26,106 nt of DNA from an uncultured Oscillospiraceae bacterium (GTDB lineage: Bacteria > Bacillota > Clostridia > Oscillospirales > Oscillospiraceae), in the NCBI GenBank assembly GCA_934660965.1, contig CAKUIM010000030.1:1-26106 (forward strand), read 5' to 3'. The first letter of the stretch is position 1, and each line of letters opens with the position of its first letter. Under the pieces are notes generated by a model, which was not told where the DNA came from, did not search any database, and saw only the letters and a list, made by a program, of their open reading frames with translations. Below are positions 15,954 through 23,083 of this stretch, in pieces. The position numbers and the translations under genes are program-made.

Positions 15954-16658
15954 ATGCCTGCAACACTCATCAACGTCGCGCTCGTGCTGCTGGGAAGCGC
16001 CCTGGGCCTTGCCTTCCGGGGGAAGATCAGCCGCCGCTTTACCGACATCCTCACCGCCGCCCTTGGGCTGTGCGTGGCGGGAATCGGCATTTCCTCCCTT
16101 GTGTCCACCGAGGACACCCTGTGCGTCATCGTGTGCATGGTGGTCGGCTCCATGCTGGGGGAGTGGATCGACATCGAGCGCCGCCTGGAGTCGGCGGGGG
16201 ACCGGCTGCGGGCAAAGCTCCCCGCCGGGGGCGGCGGGCGGTTCACTGAGGGGTTCGTGTCGGCGTCTTTGCTCTACTGCGTGGGGGCCATGGCCATCAC
16301 CGGCTCCATCGAGGCGGGCCTCAACCACAACTATGCCGTGCTGATCTCCAAGGGCGTCATCGACGGCGTGACGGCCATCTCCCTGTCGGCGGCCCTGGGG
16401 GTGGGCGTGGCCTTCTCAGCGGTGCCGCTGTTGGTGTACCAGGGGGGCATCACCCTGCTGGCCGCCTGGGCGGGGCCCTATCTCCCGGCGGCGGTCATCA
16501 ATGAGATGGGGGCCGTGGGCGGCGCGCTGATTGTGGGCATCGCCATCAATATGCTGGGACTTGGGAAGGAAAAGGTCAAGGTGGGCAATATGCTGCCGGC
16601 CATGTTCCTGCCCATTTTATATGTACCGCTCTCGCGCTGGCTGGGGGGCCTGTTCTGA
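15954..16658 (+). CDS. DUF554 domain membrane protein (YdfK-like)
   Basis: 234-residue polytopic membrane protein with about seven hydrophobic segments, matching my recollection of the DUF554 family (B. subtilis YdfK). The conserved opening is a short helix then GSALGLAFRGKIS. The central block is VGSMLGEWIDIERRLE, followed by FVSASLLYCVGAMAITGSIEAGL and the KGVIDGVTAISLSAALG segment. Family members are putative transporters or channels without an assigned substrate. The ATG at 15954 is fixed by an AAGGAGAG site 8 bases upstream and a clear promoter. It is transcribed divergently from the spoVB-like gene and converges on the D-Ala-D-Ala carboxypeptidase gene 44 bases downstream, with no convincing terminator between them. 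Confidence 0.9.
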   Translation: MPATLINVALVLLGSALGLAFRGKISRRFTDILTAALGLCVAGIGISSLVSTEDTLCVIVCMVVGSMLGEWIDIERRLESAGDRLRAKLPAGGGGRFTEGFVSASLLYCVGAMAITGSIEAGLNHNYAVLISKGVIDGVTAISLSAALGVGVAFSAVPLLVYQGGITLLAAWAGPYLPAAVINEMGAVGGALIVGIAINMLGLGKEKVKVGNMLPAMFLPILYVPLSRWLGGLF

Positions 16659-16702
16659 CCTCTCCCGGCCAAGGCGCGTGCGGTGTGTGGGGGAACGCCT
16701 TG

Positions 16703-17848
16703 TCAGCCGGCCATGAGCAGCCGGCGGAGCAGCCCCTTGAAAATGCCGCCCAGGTGCAGCCGCTCTACCGGCGCGGCGGCCACAAGGTCGATGGTGTCGC
16801 GCAGCTGCCCGTCCACAAAGACCTGGAGCTCGCCCAGCTTCTGCCCGGCCTCCACAGGCGCGTCCACGCCCGGCGCAAGCTCGACGCTGGTGGTCACCTT
16901 GCCGGCCTGGGCCTTCTCCACCAGGATGGCGCACTCCCGCCCGGGCACGGGCTGCACGGTATCCCGGCTGCCCAGCGCCACCGGAATGGGGGCGAGGGGC
17001 TCCCGGGGGTAGACGGGCAGCAGGGCGTAGTTTGCAAAGCCGTAGCTCAAAAGGGTTTTGGCGCTTTCAAAGCGGTCGTTTGAGGTGGGCGCGTGCATCA
17101 CTGCGGCGATCAGCTCCATGCCGCCCCGCTCCGCCGTGGCGGAAAGGCAGTAGAGGGCGCTGCTGGTAAAGCCGGTTTTCAGGCCCGTGGCCCCCTCGTA
17201 AAAGCGGATGAGCTTGTTGGTGTTGGACAGCTGAAACTGCCCGTCCCGCAGGGTGTCCATCCAGATGGTGGCAAATTCCCGGATCTCCGGGTGGCGCAGG
17301 ATGAGTTCCCGGCTCATCAGGGCGATGTCGTAGGCGCAGGTGAGGTGGCCGGGGGTGGGAAGCCCCGTGGCGTTGAGAAACACCGTGTGCTCCATGCCGA
17401 GCTCGGCGGCGCGCTGGTTCATCCGGGAGACGAAGGCGTCCTCGCTGCCGGCGATGTGCTCGGCCAGGGCCACGGCGCAGTCGTTGGCGGACACCACAGC
17501 CACCGCCTTGACCATGTCCCGCACGGAGAGCTGCTCGTTTTCCTTCAGCCAGATCTGGGAGCCGCCCATGGAGACGGCGTGGGTGGAGGCGGTGACCATA
17601 TCGTCCCACCCCAGCGTCCCGCCGGCAATGGCCTCCATGGTGAGCAGCAGCGTCATCACCTTGGTGACGGAGGCGGGCTCATACTGGGTATAGGCGTCCT
17701 GCTCGAAGAGCACCTGCCCGGTCTCCTTCTCCATCAAAACGGCGGCGGAGGCGCTGATGGCGACGGCTGCGGCCGGGGCGGCTGCGGCGGCGGGAACGGC
17801 CGCGCACAGCAGCAATAGGGCGAAAAACGCCGCGAAAATACGTTTCAT
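16703..17848 (-). CDS. D-alanyl-D-alanine carboxypeptidase (DacF/PBP5-like, peptidase S11)
   Basis: Low-molecular-weight penicillin-binding protein that removes the terminal D-Ala from peptidoglycan stem peptides outside the membrane. The 381 residues begin with a signal peptide (MKRIF, a hydrophobic core, then an Ala-rich cleavage region ending near 24-30). All three active-site motifs are present: SVTK (Ser60, Lys63), SAN (120-122) and KTG (224-226). A C-terminal beta domain (about 290-365) precedes the final GIFKGLLRRLL helix, which fits an amphipathic membrane anchor. I used the ATG at 17848 (GAGGT site) rather than an in-frame upstream start at 17893, which would put 15 non-signal residues before the signal peptide. 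Spore formers carry several paralogues (dacA, dacB, dacF). The one represented here cannot be fixed from sequence alone. Confidence 0.94.
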   Translation of the reverse strand: MKRIFAAFFALLLLCAAVPAAAAAPAAAVAISASAAVLMEKETGQVLFEQDAYTQYEPASVTKVMTLLLTMEAIAGGTLGWDDMVTASTHAVSMGGSQIWLKENEQLSVRDMVKAVAVVSANDCAVALAEHIAGSEDAFVSRMNQRAAELGMEHTVFLNATGLPTPGHLTCAYDIALMSRELILRHPEIREFATIWMDTLRDGQFQLSNTNKLIRFYEGATGLKTGFTSSALYCLSATAERGGMELIAAVMHAPTSNDRFESAKTLLSYGFANYALLPVYPREPLAPIPVALGSRDTVQPVPGRECAILVEKAQAGKVTTSVELAPGVDAPVEAGQKLGELQVFVDGQLRDTIDLVAAAPVERLHLGGIFKGLLRRLLMAG

Positions 17849-17945
17849 GGCGATACCTCGTTTCTGTCTGAAATAATCGGCTGTAAACAGCATGCGGAGA
17901 AAGGCGCGGTTCTATACACGCCTGTGCCGCCGGGAAGAGAGACAA

Positions 17946-17980
17946 AAATTTACCTTTTGGGGCAAAAATGTGAAATTTAC
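17946..17980. repeat. Short direct repeat in the divergent carboxypeptidase/MATE gap
   Basis: The octamer AAATTTAC occurs at 17946-17953 and again at 17973-17980, 27 bases apart, immediately upstream of the MATE gene in an AT-rich patch. It could be an operator pair, or chance in AT-rich DNA. No standard sigma-A promoter for either neighbouring gene is clear in this gap. Confidence 0.3.
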
Positions 17981-18003
17981 GCTTGGGAAAGAGAGAGTAA
18001 AGA

Positions 18004-19401
18004 ATGTCTGAACTTGTGCTGGGCGGCAAAAGCCGCTTTTCTGTTTTGTGGCATCTTGCCTGGCCTGCCATCATCGAGCAGCTGCTGGGCATGGCGGTGA
18101 GCTTTGCCGACACGGCCATGGTGGGCGCCATGGGAAAGTCGTCCACCGCGGCGGTGTCGGTGGTGTCGTCCTCCCTGTGGCTCATCGGCGGCGTGCTGGC
18201 TGGCTTCGGCGTGGGCTACTCGGTCCAGGTGGCCAACGCCGTGGGGGCCGGGGACGATGCACGGGCCCGCCGGGTGACCCGGCAGGGCGCCTTGGCCGCC
18301 GCCGTCACCGGCCTTTTGGCCCTGGCGGTGATGGAGGCCCTGGCGGGGGTGCTGCCCCGGTGGCTGGGGGCGGAGCCGGAGGTGTACCCCCTGGCGGTGA
18401 GCTATCTGCGCTGGTATTCCCTGGGACTGCCGTTCACGGCGGTGCTGTATATTTTCTCCGCCATCCTGCGCTGCATGGGCAACACGAAAACGCCCCTTTT
18501 CCTCAACAGCCTTGCCAATATCGCCAATATCGTGCTTAACTTCTTCCTCATTTACCCCACCCGGCAGTGGCGCGGCATCACCTTCTACGGTGCGGGGCTG
18601 GGGGTGGCCGGCGCGGCCATCGCCTCGGCGTTGTCTCTGGCCATTGCGGGCCTTCTGCTGCTGCGGGCGGTGTTTTTTAACAAGGCAAAGCCGGTGTCGG
18701 TGGGGCCGGAGGAGAATTACCGCCCCGACTGGGCCATCATCCGCGCCGCCCTCGGGCTGGGGGTGCCGTACATCGGCGAGCGCCTGACGGTGAACCTGGG
18801 CCAGATCCTCATGACCAAGCTGGTGGCCCATGTGGGCACAATTGCCCTGGCGGCAAACCACATCGCCACCACGGCGGAGGGCATCTGCTACCTGCCCGCC
18901 TACGGCATCTCGGCGGCGGCCACCGCCCTGGTGGGCCAGGCGGTGGGGGCGAACAGCAGGGAGGACGCCCGCTCCTACGGAAAGCTCTCCGGGGTGCTGG
19001 GCTTCGGCCTTTGCGTGCTGACGGGTGCCATGCTCTTCCTGGCGGCGGCGCCGGCGGCGCGGATCTTCACCCCGGACGAGACGGTGATCGCCCTCACGGC
19101 CCGGGTGCTGCGCATCGTGTCCTTCTCCGAGCCCTTCTTCGGCCTTTCCATTGTGCTCTCCGGCGCGCTGCGGGGTGCGTCCGATGTGCGCTTCCCCATG
19201 GCGGTGGCCCTGGGGTGCATGTGGGGCATCCGGGCGGTGCTGGCCCCCATCCTGATTCTGGGCTTCGGCTGGGGGCTGGAGGCGGTGTGGACCGCCATGG
19301 CCCTGGACCTCACTGCCCGGGGCATCCTGTGCGCCCTGCGCTGGCGCGGCGGCCGCTGGGAGCGCAGCGCAGGCTTCCGCCTTCAGGAGGCGGAGGGCTG
19401 A
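18004..19401 (+). CDS. MATE family efflux transporter
   Basis: 465-residue membrane protein with about 12 hydrophobic segments, typical for NorM/DinF-type multidrug and toxin extrusion exporters, which use Na+ or H+ gradients to expel cationic compounds. The two-lobed repeat is visible: an N-lobe opening LAWPAIIEQLLGMAVSFADTAMVG, and a C-lobe opening LGVPYIGERLTVNLGQILMTKLVAHVG. Conserved loop segments include ILRCMGNTKTPL and ALRGASDVRFPM. The start at 18004 is forced because an in-frame TAA ends two codons earlier. The ribosome site is a weak AAAGAGAG. It is divergent from the carboxypeptidase gene and ends 20 bases before a bidirectional terminator. The cargo is unknown. Confidence 0.94.
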   Translation: MSELVLGGKSRFSVLWHLAWPAIIEQLLGMAVSFADTAMVGAMGKSSTAAVSVVSSSLWLIGGVLAGFGVGYSVQVANAVGAGDDARARRVTRQGALAAAVTGLLALAVMEALAGVLPRWLGAEPEVYPLAVSYLRWYSLGLPFTAVLYIFSAILRCMGNTKTPLFLNSLANIANIVLNFFLIYPTRQWRGITFYGAGLGVAGAAIASALSLAIAGLLLLRAVFFNKAKPVSVGPEENYRPDWAIIRAALGLGVPYIGERLTVNLGQILMTKLVAHVGTIALAANHIATTAEGICYLPAYGISAAATALVGQAVGANSREDARSYGKLSGVLGFGLCVLTGAMLFLAAAPAARIFTPDETVIALTARVLRIVSFSEPFFGLSIVLSGALRGASDVRFPMAVALGCMWGIRAVLAPILILGFGWGLEAVWTAMALDLTARGILCALRWRGGRWERSAGFRLQEAEG

Positions 19402-19420
19402 ACGCCCGCATAAAAGGAAT

Positions 19421-19457
19421 AAAAAATCGCTGCGGAGCCTTCCGCAGCGATTTTTTT
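19421..19457. terminator. Bidirectional terminator between the MATE and GT2 genes
   Basis: Arms 19421-19436 and 19441-19456 pair around a 4-base GCCT loop. The G+C-rich core (ATCGCTGCGGA) is flanked by A-run and T-run on opposite sides, so it ends both the plus-strand MATE transcript and the minus-strand glf-GT2 transcript. Confidence 0.95.
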
Positions 19458-19471
19458 GCGCCTTTTCGCGC

Positions 19472-20500
19472 TTAATTGAATTTGTAGATTTTCCGGGCCA
19501 TCCGGTAGAGCTGGACGGACAGCCTCCGCCCCTGATAGCCGGGGATGTTGGTGCTCATGTTGGTCAGGCGGTAACGGCAGCGGCGGTAGAGGGCCGGGTC
19601 TTTTTTCCGCAGGTACTCCCACAGCTCGGTGCGCATGCCCAGGGACTCCGGCGTGTTGGCGATGATGGCGAAGATGGACGAGATGGACATCATCATGGAG
19701 AGGTAGCTGAGCATGTACCGCCCCAGCCGCTTTTGTGTGGCCATGAGGGCGAGGACGTCGTGGGCATCGATCATGATGCGGGTCACCCGTACCTGCTGGT
19801 CGATGCGCCCGGCCATCACCTTCTCGTTCACGCTCTGGTCAGAGCGGCCGATGAAGTAGCGGTACAAATCCACGTTCATATAGTACATGGTCTTGACATA
19901 GGGCAGGGGCTGGTAGACGAAAATGTTATCCACATAGAACGTGTGCTTGGGCAGCACCAGGCCGCACTCCCGCAGCAGGGCGGTGCGGTAGATCACCGAG
20001 TGCATGAGCAGGTACTGGGAGGGGCTGAAATGATGGATGCTGTCCCAGGTAAAGACGGTGTCGGTGGGGAACACGTTGCGGTAGCGCATGACCTTCTGGG
20101 TGTTGTCCTCCACGTGCTCGTAGACGTAGTTTGCGATGAGCATATCCACCGGGGCGGGCAGGCGGGAGAACTCCCGCAGCTTGTCCATGACCTTGGCAAG
20201 GGCGTCGGTGTCCAGCCAGTCGTCGGAATCCACCACCTTATAATACATGCCGGAGGCGTTGCGGATGCCCTGGTTGACCCCCTCGCCGTGGCCGCCGTTC
20301 TCCTGGTGGATGACCCGGATGATGTCCGGGTGGCGCTGAGCCCAGCTGTCGCACTTCTGGGGGGTGTCGTCCTTGGTGGAGCCGTCGTCCACCAGAATGA
20401 TCTCGGCCTCCGGCCCGGCGGCAAGCAGGGTCTCAACGCAATGGTCCATATAGGCGGAGGAGTTGTAACAGGGTACAGCGAAGGTGATAAGCTTGTTCAT
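19472..20500 (-). CDS. Family 2 glycosyltransferase
   Basis: 342-residue GT-A fold glycosyltransferase. The N-terminus ITFAVPCYNSSAYMDHCVETLL is the classic GT2 opening. The nucleotide-sugar site VDDGST is at 37-42, and the metal-binding DSDDW is at 91-95. The C-terminal third (about 230-342) is rich in Met, Arg and Tyr, with a possibly membrane-associated helical segment near 255-285. It starts 5 bases after the glf stop, and its GCGAGG ribosome site lies in the last codons of glf, so the two are co-translated. The natural inference is a transferase acting with UDP-galactofuranose in a cell-surface glycan, but donor and acceptor are not proven by sequence. It may be a different sugar transferase merely sharing the operon. 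Confidence 0.9.
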   Translation of the reverse strand: MNKLITFAVPCYNSSAYMDHCVETLLAAGPEAEIILVDDGSTKDDTPQKCDSWAQRHPDIIRVIHQENGGHGEGVNQGIRNASGMYYKVVDSDDWLDTDALAKVMDKLREFSRLPAPVDMLIANYVYEHVEDNTQKVMRYRNVFPTDTVFTWDSIHHFSPSQYLLMHSVIYRTALLRECGLVLPKHTFYVDNIFVYQPLPYVKTMYYMNVDLYRYFIGRSDQSVNEKVMAGRIDQQVRVTRIMIDAHDVLALMATQKRLGRYMLSYLSMMMSISSIFAIIANTPESLGMRTELWEYLRKKDPALYRRCRYRLTNMSTNIPGYQGRRLSVQLYRMARKIYKFN

Positions 20501-20505
20501 GGGGA

Positions 20506-21681
20506 TTACCTCGCTTTCAGAAGCGCATCGCTCACGGTGAGGGCCCGGAGGGCGATGGCGTCCATGTTGTAGTATTTGTACTCGGCAAGCCGGCCCAGCA
20601 GAATGAGGTTGGGGTGGCGCGCGGCCAGGGCGGCGTATCTGGCGTAGAGGGCGTTGTTTTCCTCATTGATGATGGCGTAGTAGGGCGTCTCCTCGATGGC
20701 GCCGGTGTAGGCGCGGGAGTACTCCCGCACGATGGTGGTGGCGCCGGGGAGGACCTGCCCGGTGAGCTTTTTGAACTCGGTGATGCGGGTGAAGGGCTCG
20801 TCCACGGTGTAGTTGACGGTGCCGTGGCTCTGGAAGGAGTCGACGGGCAGCGTCTCAAAGTCAAAGTCCAGGGTGCGGTAGGGCAGACGGCCGTAGACGC
20901 AGCCAAACAGCTCGTCTGCCGCGCCGGTGTAGACGACGCTGCCGGCAAAGGGCGCGTCCTCAAAGAGGATGGCGTCCCCCCGCAGGTCGAGCAGGTCGGC
21001 GGCGTTGGTGTTGAGCCGCACCTCGATGTTGGGGTGGTCGAGCATGCGCCGGAAGATGGCGGTGTAGCCTTCGGCGGGCATGCCCTGATACCGGTCCTGG
21101 AAATACCGGCAGTCCCGGCTTAAAAATACGGGCACCCGGGCGGTGGTGTTGGGGTCGATCTCCTCGGGGGTGGTGCCCCACTGCTTCATGGTGTAGTGGA
21201 GAAACACATGCCCGTAGACGTAGTCGGCCAGGGCGGAGATCTCCGGGTCCGGGCTGCGGCGCAGCTCCAGAATGGTCACCTTTTTCTCCGCGCCATAGGT
21301 GCGGATGAGCTTTTCCCCCAGCCGCGCCCCCTCCTCGGCGCCGAAGGCGGCCTCCAGAGAGCACAGGTTGAAGGGCACGGGATATTCAAGCCGAGCGCCG
21401 CGGCCGTCGGGAATGTTGGCCACCACCGCGTGGGCATAGCCCGTCCAGGCGGTGAAGCGGGAGAGATAGTCGTACACCCGCTTGTCGTTGGTGTGGAAGA
21501 TATGGGGGCCGTACTGGTGGATGAGCACCCCTGCGTCGTCCGTGCAGTCGTAGGCGTTGCCGCCTACATGGCTCCTGCGCTCCAGCACCAGGACCCGTTT
21601 TCCGCCGTCCTCCGCAAGGCGGCGGGCGGTGACAGCCCCGGCAAAGCCGGCGCCGATCACCAGGGCATCGTAATGCGCCAT
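20506..21681 (-). CDS. glf: UDP-galactopyranose mutase
   Basis: FAD-dependent enzyme that interconverts UDP-galactopyranose and UDP-galactofuranose, the donor for furanose galactose in surface polysaccharides. The 391 residues start with the Rossmann dinucleotide site GAGFAG (10-15) and VLERRSHVGGNAYD. Family blocks IHQYGPHIFHT, HYTMKQWG, GTVNYTVDEPFTRITEFK and the C-terminal LLGRLAEYKYYNMDAI (substrate/FAD contacts) are all present. The start is the ATG at 21681, with GAGGTG 10 bases upstream. A GTG at 21690 opens the same frame but would lie on top of the ribosome site. It is the first gene of a two-gene unit with the GT2 gene. A -10-like TATGAT occurs upstream, but I found no matching -35. 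Confidence 0.97.
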   Translation of the reverse strand: MAHYDALVIGAGFAGAVTARRLAEDGGKRVLVLERRSHVGGNAYDCTDDAGVLIHQYGPHIFHTNDKRVYDYLSRFTAWTGYAHAVVANIPDGRGARLEYPVPFNLCSLEAAFGAEEGARLGEKLIRTYGAEKKVTILELRRSPDPEISALADYVYGHVFLHYTMKQWGTTPEEIDPNTTARVPVFLSRDCRYFQDRYQGMPAEGYTAIFRRMLDHPNIEVRLNTNAADLLDLRGDAILFEDAPFAGSVVYTGAADELFGCVYGRLPYRTLDFDFETLPVDSFQSHGTVNYTVDEPFTRITEFKKLTGQVLPGATTIVREYSRAYTGAIEETPYYAIINEENNALYARYAALAARHPNLILLGRLAEYKYYNMDAIALRALTVSDALLKAR

Positions 21682-21839
21682 GCTGAACACACCTCGCTTC
21701 TTTCTCTTTATGATGGTCTGCGCCCGGCGGGGAGCCAGGCGCAGGGTGGGCAGAGCATCTGCTCAAAGAGTATCATATTTTCCGCAAGAGCAAAAGGGGA
21801 AGATGCTTAAGATTTGGTTAAATCGGGCCCGCGGGCGTT

Positions 21840-22373
21840 TCAGCGGCAGAAGGACTCCACATAGTGGTCCATGGCCCGGCAGATCACGTCCACCGCGGCG
21901 GCCCGGCCGTTGACGTCGCCGGCCACGGCGTCCTTCCCCTCCAGCGCCTTGTAGACGGTAAAGAAGTGGGCCATCTCGTCAAAGACGTGGGCGGGCAGGT
22001 CGGAGAGCTCGTGCCAGGCGTTATAGGTGGGGTCGGAGAAGGGAATGGCGATGATCTTCTCGTCGTTCTTGCCGCCGTCGAGCATGGAGATGTAGCCGAT
22101 GGGGTAGCAGCGCACCAGGGTCAGGGGGTCAAGCGCCTCGGAGCAGAGCACCAGCACGTCCAGCGGGTCGCCGTCGTCGCCGTAGGTGCGGGGAATGAAG
22201 CCGTAGTTGGCGGGATAGTGGGTGGAGGTGTGCAGGACGCGGTCGAGGATGATGAGACCGGTCTCCTTATCCAGCTCGTACTTCTTTTTGCTGCCCTTGG
22301 GAATCTCGATGACTGCAATGAAGTCCTCGGGGGTGATGCGCTTTGGGTCCATGTCATGCCAGATGTTCGACAT
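21840..22373 (-). CDS. ppa: Inorganic pyrophosphatase, family I
   Basis: Soluble Mg-dependent enzyme that hydrolyses pyrophosphate released by biosynthetic reactions, including the aminoacylation and nucleotide-sugar synthesis represented in this window. The 177-residue length is normal. The family signature DGDPLDV, with its three metal-binding aspartates, lies in YGDDGDPLDVLVL. Upstream are EIPKGSKKKYELDKETG and HYPANYGFIPRTYGDDGD. A later KNDEKIIAIP block carries further active-site residues. The ATG at 22373 has an AAAGGAG site 8 bases upstream, preferred over an in-frame start at 22481 that overlaps the promoter. Family I enzymes are found in some Clostridia, whereas many Firmicutes use the unrelated family II (PpaC). 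Confidence 0.96.
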   Translation of the reverse strand: MSNIWHDMDPKRITPEDFIAVIEIPKGSKKKYELDKETGLIILDRVLHTSTHYPANYGFIPRTYGDDGDPLDVLVLCSEALDPLTLVRCYPIGYISMLDGGKNDEKIIAIPFSDPTYNAWHELSDLPAHVFDEMAHFFTVYKALEGKDAVAGDVNGRAAAVDVICRAMDHYVESFCR

Positions 22374-22452
22374 TGCGGATGCTCCTTTGAAAATGGATTT
22401 GAGGGGCGCCGCCGCGCGCTCCCGGAACGGTGCGGACGGTATACGCTGGCAC

Positions 22453-22481
22453 ATTATACCAGTTCCGGGGAGAAAAAACAA
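22453..22481 (-). promoter_or_regulatory. Sigma-A promoter of ppa
   Basis: Minus-strand -35 TTGTTT (22476-22481), 17-base spacer and perfect -10 TATAAT (22453-22458) with an upstream TG (extended -10 form). It leaves a leader of about 70 bases before ppa. It lies back-to-back with the rimP promoter, 32 bases away. Confidence 0.86.
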
Positions 22482-22513
22482 CGCTCGGAAGGAAAATAAT
22501 CCCGCATTATCCC

Positions 22514-22542
22514 TTGCATTCCATGTCGGGGTGTGCTATACT
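22514..22542 (+). promoter_or_regulatory. Sigma-A promoter of the rimP-nusA-infB operon
   Basis: Plus-strand -35 TTGCAT (22514-22519) and -10 TATACT (22537-22542) with a 17-base spacer. Predicted initiation is near 22549, giving a leader of about 77 bases that contains a terminator-like hairpin before rimP. Confidence 0.85.
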
Positions 22543-22570
22543 CTCTCTGTAAGATGAAGGATTGTAAGTG

Positions 22571-22598
22571 GAGTGAGGTTTGCGCCTCACTCTTTTTT
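22571..22598 (+). terminator. Leader terminator/attenuator upstream of rimP
   Basis: An 8-bp stem GAGTGAGG / CCTCACTC (22571-22578 with 22585-22592), with a 6-base loop, is followed directly by six T residues. It lies between the operon promoter and the rimP ribosome site, so it would cut short transcripts after about 45-50 bases unless read through. In B. subtilis, as I recall, NusA limits its own operon through NusA-dependent termination in the equivalent leader. The same logic is plausible here. I could not define a competing antiterminator. Confidence 0.8.
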
Positions 22599-22625
22599 AG
22601 CGACTTTTTGAAAGGGAGAGAGACC

Positions 22626-23069
22626 ATGGCGAAGGTGACGGAGGCCGTGGCCGCGCTGGCCGGGCCGGTGGCGGAGCAGGCGGGCTGCGCCCTGTGGGAC
22701 GTGGAGTACGTCAAGGAGGCGGGGGAGTGGTTCCTCCGGGTGTATATCGACAAGGCGGGCGGCGTGTCCATCGACGACTGCGAGGCGGTGTCCCGCCCGC
22801 TGTCCGACCTGCTCGATGAGGCGGACCCCATCGAGGGCAGCTATGTGTTCGAGGTGTCCTCTGCGGGGCTCGACCGGGTGCTCCGGCGGGAGGAACACTT
22901 CCGGCAATGCATGGGCCAGCAGGTGACGGTAAAGCTCTATCGGCCCATCAACGGCAGGAAGGAGTACGTGGGCGCCCTCTCCGGCTATGAGGACGGGAAT
23001 GTAGGCGTGGACGGCACGATCTTCCGCAAGGAGGACGTGGCACAGGTCCGGCTTTATGTGACGATTTGA
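22626..23069 (+). CDS. rimP: Ribosome maturation factor RimP
   Basis: Assembly factor that binds the maturing 30S subunit. The 147-residue length is typical. The N-terminal domain carries LWDVEYVKEAGEWFLRVYID and the conserved block SIDDCEAVSRPLSDLLDEAD. The Y-x-F-E-V-S-S-A-G-L-D-R motif follows, with the HFRQCMGQQVTVKLY segment opening the Sm-like C-terminal domain. The ATG at 22626 is set by an AAAGGGAG site. The frame is open back to 22533, but that would overlap the promoter and attenuator. First gene of the operon, 14 bases before nusA. Confidence 0.96.
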   Translation: MAKVTEAVAALAGPVAEQAGCALWDVEYVKEAGEWFLRVYIDKAGGVSIDDCEAVSRPLSDLLDEADPIEGSYVFEVSSAGLDRVLRREEHFRQCMGQQVTVKLYRPINGRKEYVGALSGYEDGNVGVDGTIFRKEDVAQVRLYVTI

Positions 23070-23083
23070 AGGAGAAGAATACG

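Noticed and set aside
15768..16328. 187-codon N-terminal extension of the spoVB-like ORF
   Set aside because: Antisense to the DUF554 gene, lacks family similarity, and a good ribosome site marks the TTG at 15767 as the start.
16659..16702. Possible terminator between DUF554 and the carboxypeptidase gene
   Set aside because: Only a 6-bp AAGGCG/CGCCTT pairing with a long loop and no T-run on either strand.
17849..17893. Upstream in-frame start for the carboxypeptidase
   Set aside because: Would place 15 residues before a textbook signal peptide; the internal ATG at 17848 has its own GAGGT site.
22374..22481. 36-residue N-terminal extension of ppa
   Set aside because: It overlaps the mapped-by-eye ppa promoter, and the internal ATG has AAAGGAG and matches family length.
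23066..23083. TTG start for nusA overlapping the rimP stop
   Set aside because: The TTG sits in the AAGGAGAA ribosome site of the proper ATG at 23084.
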